64,000 nt of DNA from Saprospirales bacterium (GTDB taxonomy: Bacteria > Bacteroidota > Bacteroidia > Chitinophagales > Saprospiraceae): positions 186,001 to 250,000 of the forward strand of contig JADJYG010000001.1 in the NCBI GenBank assembly GCA_016719895.1, given 5' to 3'. The position numbers and the translations under genes were made by a program. Of the stretch, positions 1 to 9,891 are shown in pieces (position 1 is the first letter of the stretch; each line of letters starts with the position of its first letter). Under the pieces are notes generated by a model. The model saw only the letters and a list, made by a program, of their open reading frames with translations, was not told the DNA's origin and did not search any database.

Positions 1-3000
1 TACGGGGCTGTAGGACCATCCCAGATATAGGTCGCGCCGGCGATCACCGGGGTGGAAAGGGTAATATCATCCCCTTCACAGCCGATTTTATCACTGATTT
101 GCGGGTCCAGGGGGTCCAGGAATTTTACTTCAACCTGCACTGCGCACATCGCTGTGTTACCGGCATCATCTGTTGTTTTAAACTCCAATACGTGCAAACC
201 TGTCGGGAAAAATGCCCCGGAAGCGGGGCCGGCCATTTGCTCAACCAACGGAGCGCCACAGTTGTCGGAGGCCTCCGGCAGATCGAACGACAGGTCGATC
301 CCGTCGCAGCTGGAAACAGTATCGGCATCCTGGATAAAATCATCGGCATCGACAAGCACCGCGCCGCTGATATCCACTAAAACCGGGCCCGCAGGGCAAT
401 CAAATTGTGGCGCAATACTCTCCGTCACCGAAATATTAAAACTCGTAGTTACGGTATATCCCAAGGTATCCGTCAGGGTGTACACTACGGTAGTAATCCC
501 TACCGGAAATATATACCCGGGTGCATAGTTCGTTTCCAGGATTGCCGGAGCGCAAACGCCTGTCGGTGTCGGTGGCGTCCAGGTAGCTGCAGCCGAACAG
601 CCGATAAAGGACTGGTTTGCAGGGGCGTTAATCAGACCAAGTGGCGGCCCGATGACCGTAATCTTGAACAGGCAGGTGTCGGTATTTCCACTGGGATCTT
701 CCACAAATACGCGCACATGGGTATAACCCACGGGGTATTTATCGCCTGGCATCGGCATGGCGTATACCTTGGGATCCGGATCACAGTTGTCGCTGGCTGT
801 TGGCATCGTCCAGTCGACCGCAATTTCACAAGCTCCGTTCGAATTCACGATGATATCGGACGGGCAGCCGCTGAACTGGGGCGCTACCACGTCGACCACC
901 TCTACGTTAAAACTGCAACTAGTTGAATTGCCCCATACATCCACCGCCGTATAGGTCACGGCAGTTATACCCTCCTGGAAAACGGCGCCAGGCTGAATAT
1001 TCGAGCTCAACACATCCAGTTTACAATTGTCAGTGGCCAACGGCGGGGTCCAGTTCGCAACGGCAGTGCAATTGTTCGTTTGCAACACCATATCGGACGG
1101 GCAATTACTAAGCACTGGGGGTATGGTTTCTTTTACAGTAACCGAAAAGCTACAAACAGCACTATTTCCGGAGGTATCCTGGGCGGTATAGGTCACCGTG
1201 GTAAATCCGGTTTGAAAAGACGTGCCTGGCTGGATAGTAGCCTGCGGCACCATGGCATACGCGTCGCAAGCATCCGTTACCGTTGGCGGCGTCCAGTTTA
1301 CCACTGCCGAACAACCCGAATCCGGAGTGGTCACCGTGAAGTTCACCGGGCAATTGACCAAAACCGGAGCAGTGGTGTCGGCCACCACAACGGTGAAACT
1401 GCACGTTGCCGTATTGCCACTTTCATCGGTCGATTTCAATACCACCACCGTTGTACCAAGCGGAAATACCGCGCCACTCACCGCCGTGCTGGTTACAAGA
1501 GGGGCGAGGGTGCAATTGTCCGACGTGAACGGCGCTTCAAACGTGGCTACCGCCGAGCAATTGTCGCTTTGCGTGTCAACGTGTACATTAGGCGGACAAA
1601 TGATAACCGGCGATTGGGTGTCCTGAACGGTTAAGATCTGGATCGCTGAAGCGGTGTTACCACAGTTGTCAGCAGCTGTCCATTTGCGTTGCAATATATA
1701 AGTGCTGGCACTGGTGTTGCTGATGACGGTTTGGCCGTCGTATGTTATTTGCACGGCTCCGTCGCAGTTATCCGAAGCGACCGGCTGTGCTGGTTGTGGA
1801 ACGGCATCGCAGCTGACCGTAGCATTTAAAGGTATAAAACTGAATACCGGGGGTTTAATATCCCGGACTGTCAGGATTTGTTCGGCCGAAATGGTGTTGC
1901 CACAGTTGTCCGCGGCCGTCCAGCGTCGGCGAATCAAATAGGAATCCGGACAGAGGCCGCTTGTTATTGTTTCGCCGCCAAACGTAATCGTTACGGCGGA
2001 GGCGCAGTTGTCCGAAGCGATTGGCGTAGCCACTACCGGCACCGCATCGCAGTTTACCGTGGCGTTTGCCGGAACGGAAGTAAAAGCAGGCGGCGTATTA
2101 TCCTGAACAGTAATAATTTGGAGAGCAGAAAGTGTATTCCCGCAATTATCTGAAGCCGTCCACTGGCGCCGCAAAGTGTAGCTATCCTGGCAGGCGCCGT
2201 TGGTACGCGTTTCGCCGTCAAAGGTGATGCTTACATTGGTATCGCAATTATCCGTGGCGGTTGGTATACCTACCGGCGGCACAGCAGCGCAGCTACTGGT
2301 CAGGGATGGCGGCACGAGGGTAAAAGCAGGCGGCAGGTTGTCCTGCACTGTTATTATTTGAACGGTAGAAACCGTATTTCCGCAATTATCCGAAGCCGTC
2401 CATTTTCGCTGCAAGGTGTAACTGTCCTGGCAGGCGCCGTCGATACGGGTTTCACCGTCAAAATTAATGCTGACCCCGGCGTCACAATTATCGGTAGCCA
2501 CTGGCACACCGACGGCCGGTACCGCTTCGCAGCTCACGGTCACGTTGGCCGGAACAGCGGCAAACACAGGAGCTTTGGTGTCGATCACCGTAACAAACTG
2601 CTGCACGGTCCGGGCATTACCGCAAATATCTCTGGCGGTCCAGCGCCGGCGCAAGATGTACGTGTCCGGACACGGGCCATCGGTCCGTTGTTCGCCGTCA
2701 AACGTGATCTCCACATTCACGGTGCAATTATCCGTGGCCGTGGGCGTTCCGATCGCCGGCACAGATTCGCAAGCGACAGTAACATTTGGCAGAACAAAGG
2801 TAAATACCGGCCGTGTGGTATCCTGCACCGTCAGGTGTTGTTCGGCTAAGGCCGTATTACCGCAGTTGTCCGCTGCCGTCCAGCGCCGGATAAGCATGCC
2901 GCCGCTGGAGCAATCGCCGCCTGTCAGGATCTCGGTGGTCACCGAGATCGAAACGTTTTGATCGCAATTATCCGTGGCTGCAGGCATACCCATAGCCGGA

Positions 3001-6000
3001 ATAGCCTCGCAGTTCACCGTGGCGTCTGGCGGCACAAAAGTGAATACCGGCTTTTCCGTATCTTGAATGGCGAGAGTCTGCTCGGCCGTCACTGCATTCC
3101 CGCAGTTGTCCGTTGCCGTCCAACGCCGGGTAAGGACATAAGCATCCGGGCATGATCCGTCGGTGCGTGTTTCACCGTCGAAACTGATGGTAACGGCAGC
3201 GGTGCAATTATCCGATGCGGCAGGCAGGCCAACCGCCGGCACTTCATCGCAATTGACCGTTACACTGGCCGGAACGAAGGTAAACGCCGGCTTAAGATGA
3301 TCTTCAACGGTAATTTTCTGGACAGCTTGATCCTTATTTCCACAAGCATCCGAAGCCGTCCAACGGCGGATCAGAATATAAGAGTCCGGGCAGGCGCCAT
3401 CCTGGCGTTCTTCCCCATTGTACGTGATCGACACCGTCGCAGCACAATTATCGCTTGCGACGGGGGGCTCTGCGGCCGGCACAGCGGCGCAGTCTACGGT
3501 AATATCTGCCGGCACAAAGGAAAACACCGGTTTCTCCGCATCCTGCACGGTCAATAGTTGTTCGGCTGTGCTGGAATTACCGCATTCGTCCGTAGCAGCC
3601 CATCGGCGAAACAAGGTATAGGAGTCCGGGCAGGTGCCATTAGAACGTACTTCGCCTTTATATTCAATCGTGACATTGGCGGTGCAATTGTCCGACGCTT
3701 CCGGCGTACCGGCAATGGGTACAGCATCGCAGGTAAGGGTTTGATCAGCCGGCACAAAGCTGAATACCGGCGGCAAAACATCCTGAACGGCGATGACTTG
3801 CTCCACCTGTTGGGTATTGCCGCAATTATCGCTGGCCGTCCAGCGCCGGAGCAGCGTATAGGTATCCGGGCAGGCGCCGTTCAGGCGAATTTCGCCGTCG
3901 TAGGTGATGGCAACAGCGCCATCGCAGTTGTCGCTGGCAGCAGGCGTTCCAACAGGGGGGACGCTGGCGCAATCCACCGTTTGATCAGCGGGGACAAAGG
4001 TAAAGGCCGGCCGGCCGGTGTCCTGCACCTGAATTTTTTGAACTGTACTTTGGGTGTTTCCGCAGTTATCGGCGGCTGTCCATTTCCTCAAAAGCGTATA
4101 GGTGTCCGGGCAAGCGCCATCTACCCGCGTTTCTCCATCATAGCTGACCGTTACGCTGGCGTCGCAATTATCCGAAACCGTTGGGGCGCCAACACTTGGT
4201 ACACTTTGGCAATCCACCGTAGCGTCTGCTGGTACGGAAGTAAAAACCGGTTTGGAAATATCCTGAACGGTGATGGTTTGCACAGCCGAGACGCTGTTGC
4301 CGCAATTATCGGCTACCGACCATTGCCGTTTCAGGATGTACGTATCCGGGCAAGCGCCGTCTTGCCGCGTTTGGCCGTCGTACGAAATGGCCATGTTGGT
4401 CGCACAATTATCGCTTGCCGCAGGTGTCCCAACGGCAGGCACGGCGTCGCAGCTCACCGTGGCATCCGCGGGCACAAACGTAAAGATTGGTTTTGTAACG
4501 TCCTGAACGGTAATGGTTTGAACGGCCGACTGGCTGTTGCCACACGCATCTGTAATCGTCCAGCGTCGCCGGAGCACATAGGTGTCGGAGCAGGGGCCGT
4601 TTTCCCGGGTTTGACCGCCATAAGTTATTTGTACGGTGGCGGTGCAATTATCTGAAGCCACAGGCGTCCCGACAGATGGAATATTCGCACAATTCACCAT
4701 TGTGTCGGCAGGGAAAAAAGTAAATACCGGTTTTGTGCTATCCTGGACGACAATAGTTTGTGTGGCAGACTTTGTATTGCCGCAATTATCGGTAGCCGTC
4801 CAGCGGCGCAACAGGGAATATGCGTTCGGGCAGGCGCCGTTTGTGCGCAGTTCCCCGTTGTAGGTGATCGCTACCGCTGCATCACAATTATCGGTGGCCA
4901 CCGGGCTGCCCGCTGCGGGCACCGATTCACAATCCACGGTTATATTTGCCGGTACAGAAGTAAAGACCGGGGCAATAAGGTCGCGCACGGTGATCACCTG
5001 CCGGGTGCTTACAGTGTTTCCACACACATCGACGGCCGTCCACTGACGGGTAAGCGTATAAGTGTCCGGGCAGGACCCGTCTGTACGGACCTGACCGTCA
5101 TAGAGAATATCAACTGTGGTGGTACAATTATCCGTGGCTATAGGAGTTCCGGGCGCAGGAACCGATTCGCAGCTCACGGTTACGTTTGCCGGCGTCTGTG
5201 TAAATACGGGTTTGGTCGTATCCTGAACCGTCAGCAGTTGTTCGGCCAGCGCGGTATTTCCGCAGTTATCTGCAGCAATCCAGCGGCGTACGACGGTACC
5301 CCCGCTGGCGCAGTTTCCGCTGTTTTGCGTGATACCGGCAAAAGTGATCGCCACGTTGCCGTCGCAGTTGTCGGTGGCGAGTGGTGTGCCCAGGGAGGGA
5401 ATCGCCTCACAGTTTACCGTGGCATTTACTGGAATAAAGGTAAAGACCGGTGGAGTCAAATCCTGGACGACCAATGCTTGTTCGGCCGTAGCGGTATTGC
5501 CGCAGTTGTCGGCAGCCGTCCAACGGCGGATTAGGGTATAGTTGTCAGTGCAAGCGCCATTCACCCGCGTTTCGCCGTTATAACTGATGGCTACGGCGGC
5601 ATCGCAGTTGTCCGTCGCGGTAGGCGAACCGGCAGGGGGAATAGCCGAGCAGCTCACCGTTATGCCTGCAGGTACGCTGGTAAAGACCGGCTTCGAGGTG
5701 TCCTGAATCGTGATCGCCTGTTCGGCCGTGCGGGTATTGCCACAATTGTCCGTAGCCGTCCAACGGCGAAGCAGGGTATAATGATCCGGGCAGGGGCCGT
5801 CAACCCGCAGCTGGCCGTCATAATTGATCGTGACCGAAGCGTCGCAATTATCCGTGGCTACCGGCGTGCCTACGGGTGGAATTGCATCGCAGGAAAGGGT
5901 AATATTGGCCGGAACGAAAGAAAAATTCGGCTTGGTAATATCCTGTACGGTAATCAGTTGGGTGGCTGTGGCCGTATTTCCACAATCATCCGTAGCGCGC

Positions 6001-8459
6001 CATTGGCGGCGAAGCATATAGGTGTCGGGGCAGGCGCCATTGGTGCGGACTTCATCGACAAATACGATTGCTACGGTAGCGGAGCAATTATCAGAGGCCA
6101 TAGGCGTACCGATGGCCGGTATGGCGTCGCAACTGACCGTTGCGTTTGCCGGTATATTTGTAAAGACCGGTTGAATAATGTCCTGAACGGAAATCTGTTG
6201 TTCGGCTGTGGCCGTGTTGCCACAATTATCCGAAGCCGTCCAGCGACGGCGAAGGGTATAGGTATCTGGGCAGGCGCCATTGGCTCGCGTTTGGCCGTCG
6301 TAGGTGATTGCAACACTGCCGTCGCAGTTATCGCTGGCCAGCGGAGCGCCCACCGCCGGAATGGCATTACAAGACACTGTTAAGTTGGCCGGCACAAAGG
6401 TAAATGCGGGTTTCGTCATATCCTGCACCACAATGACTTGTTCGATGGTAGCTGTATTGCCGCAGTTATCCGTTGCGGTCCAGCGGCGACGCAGGGAATA
6501 CGCATCCTGACAGGCGCCGTTGGTGCGTGTTTGGCCGTCGTATGTAATCATGACGCCGGCGTCGCAATTGTCGGTGGCTACCGGAGTAGCGACAGCAGGT
6601 ATGGCATTACAGTTCACCGTCACGCCGGCGGGTATACCGGTAAAAACCGGAGGCGTAATATCCTGAACCGTGATCGTTTGTGATGATTGTATGGAGTTTC
6701 CGCAATTATCCGTCGCCCGCCAGCGTCGGATGAGGGTGTAGTGATCGGCGCAGGCGCCGTCCAGGCGTTGTTCGCCCAGATAAGAAATAGTGACGGCGCC
6801 CGCACAGTTATCTGTAGCGGTTGGCGAAGCTACCGCAGGAATGGATTGGCAATTAACCACTGCCGGTCCGGGGAATGCCGTAAAAGTGGGGGGTAAATTA
6901 TCGACCACCCGGATCGTCTGCGTTACGGTTATGCTATTGCCTGCCGCATCCGACACCCGGTAGCGGCGCAGAAGCACCAGGGTATCGCCCGGGCAACCGC
7001 CGCCGCCGGCGTTTACATCACCGATGTGGGTCACAGCAGGAGCCCCGCAATTGTCTGCTTCGTTGGTTACCACGGCCGGGTTAGGCGCCGGCACATCCGC
7101 CAGGCAGGTCAGGCCGGTAATAGGAGCCGGATTGGACGCCGTAGGAAACTGTGTATCGTTTACCGTCACCTTAAAGGAGCACGTGACAGCGTTGGCGCCG
7201 TCATCCACTTTGTACGTCACGGTCGTAATACCGCTTGAAAAAGGCACGGTATTCGAAAGTTGCCCGCCGCCGCTTCCGGTTGTGGCTCCAGTCAGGGTAT
7301 AGGTCACCCCGACGGTGGGGCAATTGTCGCTGAATACCGCGTTGATATTGGGGATCAGCGTCGTACATACATTCGGGTTGGCCGTGCCTGTAGCGTTCGG
7401 CGGACAACTCAGGGTCGGTGGGGTATTATCCTGAACCAACACGGTCGCCGTATGTACATATTCGCAGCCTTTTGTGTCTTTAACAGAGACCGTGTACGTA
7501 CCGGCGGGTATGCCCGACAGGCTCTTGGTGGTCTGCCCGCTGGACCAGAAGTACGAGTATGGCGGGGTGCCGCCGCTCACCGTCAGGGTGATACTGCCTG
7601 TAGGCACATTGGCACAGGGTACCGAGGTGGTTGTCGAACTCAGGTTGATCACCGGATTTATTTTTATCTGAACCGAACCACCGCAGGTGAGCAGGTAGGC
7701 CGGGTCCGGGCCGTATGGGTCAAAAATAGCGGACATGCCCACCGAATATACGGTATTGTTCAGGGGAGCAACAGGGTATATTCCACCCTCCGGACCAATA
7801 TTCGGCGACCATAAGTAGTCGTAACCAAGCGCGCCGGAGCCAATGACGGAAAGATGCGCCGTATCGCCGGGGGCGCATAACGTCCGGTCGTTATAATTCC
7901 CGGAGCTGTCTGTCGCTACTATAAAAGCATTGCAACAAATCCCGATTTCGGTGACGCAGCCAGCATTATTGACGTCAGAAAACGCATGCGGAGCCCCTAC
8001 CCCGTTGCAATTGACGGTTTTTTTCGTGTCGAAATACAATGCTTTTACCGGGCTGCAATCGGGTGAGTTACTTGAAACCGGCTTCAGCACCCCGCCATTG
8101 ATGAGGATCAGGCGGGCAGCGTACCCTAATTTGAAGTACACATTGGAAGACCAATGCATGACGCCTCCATCAACGATGAGCAGCCCTTCAAACGGCACCC
8201 CTCCGATAATTGGCTCGTAGTTGATATCGATGGAAAACGAGTCCCGGATAATGATTGTGTCGGTGCCGGCTGGGACAAGGCTGAACGGATTGTTGGAGGC
8301 CAGGATATCGTTGTTAAAAATATAGGTCTGGGCCTGCATTGATTGGATATGGAACAACGAAAACAACATTGTTGCTCCGGCAAGAACCAATCTCATTTGG
8401 GATTTAAATCGGGCTGCGATACGTAAAAGATGTACCATATTACTGCTTAGCATAATCAT
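1..8459 (-). CDS. Giant secreted HYR/SprB-repeat surface protein (3' end beyond window)
   Basis: An open frame runs from an ATG at 8459 to the left edge without a stop, giving at least 2,819 residues; the C-terminus is outside the window. The start has a signal peptide: basic stretch, hydrophobic LVLAGATMLFSLF, then a likely cut after MQAQ (start choice among clustered ATGs is uncertain). Residues about 45-280 hold a beta-rich region including WSSNVYFKLG. Residues about 285-336 are a SprB-type repeat (GGTPPYSYFWSSGQTT, then AGTYTVSVKD). Next come HYR-like modules, a divergent 86-residue unit, 22 units of exactly 80 residues (about 521-2280), and classical HYR domains (VTYTAVDVWGNSTSCSF style) to the edge. 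SprB and HYR repeats are typical of cell-surface adhesins exported by type IX secretion in gliding or filamentous Bacteroidota; adhesion is inferred. The sorting domain would lie off-window. Confidence 0.9.
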   Translation of the reverse strand, partial: MIMLSSNMVHLLRIAARFKSQMRLVLAGATMLFSLFHIQSMQAQTYIFNNDILASNNPFSLVPAGTDTIIIRDSFSIDINYEPIIGGVPFEGLLIVDGGVMHWSSNVYFKLGYAARLILINGGVLKPVSSNSPDCSPVKALYFDTKKTVNCNGVGAPHAFSDVNNAGCVTEIGICCNAFIVATDSSGNYNDRTLCAPGDTAHLSVIGSGALGYDYLWSPNIGPEGGIYPVAPLNNTVYSVGMSAIFDPYGPDPAYLLTCGGSVQIKINPVINLSSTTTSVPCANVPTGSITLTVSGGTPPYSYFWSSGQTTKSLSGIPAGTYTVSVKDTKGCEYVHTATVLVQDNTPPTLSCPPNATGTANPNVCTTLIPNINAVFSDNCPTVGVTYTLTGATTGSGGGQLSNTVPFSSGITTVTYKVDDGANAVTCSFKVTVNDTQFPTASNPAPITGLTCLADVPAPNPAVVTNEADNCGAPAVTHIGDVNAGGGGCPGDTLVLLRRYRVSDAAGNSITVTQTIRVVDNLPPTFTAFPGPAVVNCQSIPAVASPTATDNCAGAVTISYLGEQRLDGACADHYTLIRRWRATDNCGNSIQSSQTITVQDITPPVFTGIPAGVTVNCNAIPAVATPVATDNCDAGVMITYDGQTRTNGACQDAYSLRRRWTATDNCGNTATIEQVIVVQDMTKPAFTFVPANLTVSCNAIPAVGAPLASDNCDGSVAITYDGQTRANGACPDTYTLRRRWTASDNCGNTATAEQQISVQDIIQPVFTNIPANATVSCDAIPAIGTPMASDNCSATVAIVFVDEVRTNGACPDTYMLRRQWRATDDCGNTATATQLITVQDITKPNFSFVPANITLSCDAIPPVGTPVATDNCDASVTINYDGQLRVDGPCPDHYTLLRRWTATDNCGNTRTAEQAITIQDTSKPVFTSVPAGITVSCSAIPPAGSPTATDNCDAAVAISYNGETRVNGACTDNYTLIRRWTAADNCGNTATAEQALVVQDLTPPVFTFIPVNATVNCEAIPSLGTPLATDNCDGNVAITFAGITQNSGNCASGGTVVRRWIAADNCGNTALAEQLLTVQDTTKPVFTQTPANVTVSCESVPAPGTPIATDNCTTTVDILYDGQVRTDGSCPDTYTLTRQWTAVDVCGNTVSTRQVITVRDLIAPVFTSVPANITVDCESVPAAGSPVATDNCDAAVAITYNGELRTNGACPNAYSLLRRWTATDNCGNTKSATQTIVVQDSTKPVFTFFPADTMVNCANIPSVGTPVASDNCTATVQITYGGQTRENGPCSDTYVLRRRWTITDACGNSQSAVQTITVQDVTKPIFTFVPADATVSCDAVPAVGTPAASDNCATNMAISYDGQTRQDGACPDTYILKRQWSVADNCGNSVSAVQTITVQDISKPVFTSVPADATVDCQSVPSVGAPTVSDNCDASVTVSYDGETRVDGACPDTYTLLRKWTAADNCGNTQSTVQKIQVQDTGRPAFTFVPADQTVDCASVPPVGTPAASDNCDGAVAITYDGEIRLNGACPDTYTLLRRWTASDNCGNTQQVEQVIAVQDVLPPVFSFVPADQTLTCDAVPIAGTPEASDNCTANVTIEYKGEVRSNGTCPDSYTLFRRWAATDECGNSSTAEQLLTVQDAEKPVFSFVPADITVDCAAVPAAEPPVASDNCAATVSITYNGEERQDGACPDSYILIRRWTASDACGNKDQAVQKITVEDHLKPAFTFVPASVTVNCDEVPAVGLPAASDNCTAAVTISFDGETRTDGSCPDAYVLTRRWTATDNCGNAVTAEQTLAIQDTEKPVFTFVPPDATVNCEAIPAMGMPAATDNCDQNVSISVTTEILTGGDCSSGGMLIRRWTAADNCGNTALAEQHLTVQDTTRPVFTFVLPNVTVACESVPAIGTPTATDNCTVNVEITFDGEQRTDGPCPDTYILRRRWTARDICGNARTVQQFVTVIDTKAPVFAAVPANVTVSCEAVPAVGVPVATDNCDAGVSINFDGETRIDGACQDSYTLQRKWTASDNCGNTVSTVQIITVQDNLPPAFTLVPPSLTSSCAAVPPVGIPTATDNCDTNVSITFDGETRTNGACQDSYTLRRQWTASDNCGNTLSALQIITVQDNTPPAFTSVPANATVNCDAVPVVATPIASDNCASAVTITFGGETITSGLCPDSYLIRRRWTAADNCGNTISAEQILTVRDIKPPVFSFIPLNATVSCDAVPQPAQPVASDNCDGAVQITYDGQTVISNTSASTYILQRKWTAADNCGNTASAIQILTVQDTQSPVIICPPNVHVDTQSDNCSAVATFEAPFTSDNCTLAPLVTSTAVSGAVFPLGTTVVVLKSTDESGNTATCSFTVVVADTTAPVLVNCPVNFTVTTPDSGCSAVVNWTPPTVTDACDAYAMVPQATIQPGTSFQTGFTTVTYTAQDTSGNSAVCSFSVTVKETIPPVLSNCPSDMVLQTNNCTAVANWTPPLATDNCKLDVLSSNIQPGAVFQEGITAVTYTAVDVWGNSTSCSFNVEVVDVVAPQFSGCPSDIIVNSNGACEIAVDWTMPTASDNCDPDPKVYAMPMPGDKYPVGYTHVRVFVEDPSGNTDTCLFKITVIGPPLGLINAPANQSFIGCSAAATWTPPTPTGVCAPAILETNYAPGYIFPVGITTVVYTLTDTLGYTVTTSFNISVTESIAPQFDCPAGPVLVDISGAVLVDADDFIQDADTVSSCDGIDLSFDLPEASDNCGAPLVEQMAGPASGAFFPTGLHVLEFKTTDDAGNTAMCAVQVEVKFLDPLDPQISDKIGCEGDDITLSTPVIAGATYIWDGPTAP
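1621..6900 (-). repeat. 22 tandem 240-bp (80-residue) coding repeats on an exact lattice
   Basis: Landmark sequences recur every 240 bp from 1621 (tcctgaacgg-like starts at 1621, 1861, 2101 ... 6661), with equivalent positions at +60, +120 and +180 in every unit and no length change over 5,280 bp. Each unit encodes a domain with the pattern P.FT.VPA..TV.C.AIP, then TDNCD, ITYDG.TR, NGACPDTYTL.RRW and TDNCGNT. Four cysteines per unit are conserved (about 88 in total), which suggests disulfide-stabilised modules. The nucleotide sequences of units differ considerably, so this is not a very recent amplification. A divergent, slightly longer 23rd unit lies at about 6901-7160. Confidence 0.93.
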
Positions 8460-8961
8460 TTTGGTTAGGAGTCGTGGTTTGTTTTATTTGTTATCTGTCG
8501 GTGCATAAAACACTTCGTTTTTTTCAAATACAGGACGGAACTAGCGCAGCGGAACAACACCGCGTAGCGCTTTTTCGTCTTATGCAGGCAGGAGGAAGCC
8601 TGTCCGGGTGCAAGGACGACACAGGCTGGCGCCAGCTGTTCGCTTTGCAGAGTGGGAAACCGCGACAGAAAATACGGATAAGAAGATTGTATCAGCCTCA
8701 CCGGAGCTGCATTTCTACGTAGAAAGGCAGCGCACTTCGAATAATAAGTAGCCGAGCGGCAGGGGAAATCGAATTAAAAGAAAGGCCAGGGCCAAGGTAT
8801 TAAATATTCAAATGATTAGCGCCCAATAATGTGCCAAAAATGATTAAACGAACAACATTTAGAACTCATTTGCAAATTTACCTACGCCGCAAAGGGTAAA
8901 ACAACCAATTGCCGAACCCTTTTATCTTTGCCGGCGTTCCTTTACCATCCCTTCCTGTATC
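8460..8961. other. Intergenic region between divergent genes
   Basis: About 500 bp separate the giant repeat gene (leftward) from the DUF1573 gene (rightward). It should carry both promoters. TATCTTTG at 8923-8930 fits the Bacteroidota -7 element TAnnTTTG and lies about 30 bp before the DUF1573 start, but no good -33 TTTG sits 19 bp upstream. The rest shows no convincing reading frame or RNA gene; two short overlapping opposite-strand frames look like chance. Confidence 0.5.
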
Positions 8962-9579
8962 ATGTATCAACTCCACCGATTTGTCACCTTACTGCTCTTT
9001 CCCTTGTTTTTCCCGGTTCTGCTGGCGGCACAGCCGACGGATAGCGATATCCGGCCCATGTTGAAAAGTTTGACGTATGGTCAAAAACTTCAATTGCTGG
9101 AATACCTCCGGTTTCTGGGCGCTGATATGGACGCCGAAATTCAACATTCATACCAAAAGGTGGCTCCGCGGGATCAGTTTAAAACCATTCAGTTTATTAA
9201 GTCCCTGAAACAGGGAATTAAAACGAGCGCTCTGACGGCGGTTTCCTGGGATCGCGACACGCTCTTTTTTGGCGATCTGGAGGAAGGGACCATGCTGATC
9301 GACTCCTTCACCCTGACCAACAACGGCAATGCGCCATACCGTATTTCCGGCGCCCAAACCACCTGCAATTGTGCGATATTGCGGGCGCCGGCGCACCCCG
9401 TAATGCCAGGAGAAAGCGCCGTCGTCCGCGTTGAATTTAATAGCAGCGATAAACTGGGCGCTTCAACGCCAGCCGTCATTATTTACGATAATTCTACCCC
9501 CAACAAACGCCACATACTCTACCTGCATGGGAATATTATTGCCCGGAAAAAGCCCCGGAAATACCCCTGGGAGGATTGA
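8962..9579 (+). CDS. Secreted DUF1573-domain protein
   Basis: The 205-residue product begins with a signal peptide (MYQLHRFVTLLLFPLFFP, likely cleaved after LLAAQ). Residues about 95-190 match DUF1573: a start of the type DTLFFGDLEEGT, then SFTLTNNGNAPYRIS, the hallmark TTCNC, and PGESAVVRVEFNSSDK. DUF1573 is an immunoglobulin-like beta-sandwich common in secreted Bacteroidota proteins; its biochemical role is unknown. The N-terminal 70 residues have a short helical region (MLKSLTYGQKLQLLEYLRF) that I cannot assign. The C-terminus is basic (RKKPRKYPWED). It stands alone, preceded by its own -7 element and followed by typA with its own promoter. Confidence 0.85.
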   Translation: MYQLHRFVTLLLFPLFFPVLLAAQPTDSDIRPMLKSLTYGQKLQLLEYLRFLGADMDAEIQHSYQKVAPRDQFKTIQFIKSLKQGIKTSALTAVSWDRDTLFFGDLEEGTMLIDSFTLTNNGNAPYRISGAQTTCNCAILRAPAHPVMPGESAVVRVEFNSSDKLGASTPAVIIYDNSTPNKRHILYLHGNIIARKKPRKYPWED

Positions 9580-9842
9580 GGTATTTCAACAATATCCATT
9601 TTGCGGCGTTATGACGCGTCCACCCCTGCGGAGTCATTATTTTTTTACCTATTATTTTATTCAGCGCCGGCATACTTCCCCCGGGGCGCCCCCCATGCCG
9701 CAGGCCTCCGGCGGGTTTTCCAATCTGCGCAAACCGCCTCCGGTATTTAAAATAAAATTTTGTTTGCCCAACCATCAGCCTTGTGCAGCAAAATGATTTT
9801 CGCCTATTCTCGATTTATTAACAATTTCAATTTAAATTTCTC

Positions 9843-9873
9843 TTTTTTAACAGTTGAAAAAGCCGTACCTTTG
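9843..9873 (+). promoter_or_regulatory. Bacteroidota-type promoter of typA
   Basis: TTTT at 9843-9846, a 19-bp spacer and TACCTTTG at 9866-9873 fit the TTTG-N19-TAnnTTTG consensus of the Bacteroidota primary sigma factor. It lies about 20 bp upstream of the typA ATG at 9892 and supports that start over longer frames. The 310-bp region between 9580 and 9891 otherwise shows only a GC-rich stretch with a weak hairpin near 9710-9738. Confidence 0.6.
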
Positions 9874-9891
9874 CGGCTTATTTTTATATAC

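Noticed and set aside
3558..4655. Long forward frame (365 codons) and many others within 1-8300
   Set aside because: They run antisense to the giant repeat gene and repeat every 240 bp because the repeat does; composition is low-complexity and matches no family.
8465..8722. Two overlapping small frames on opposite strands in the gap before the DUF1573 gene
   Set aside because: They overlap each other on opposite strands, lack a recognisable domain and lie where promoters must be.
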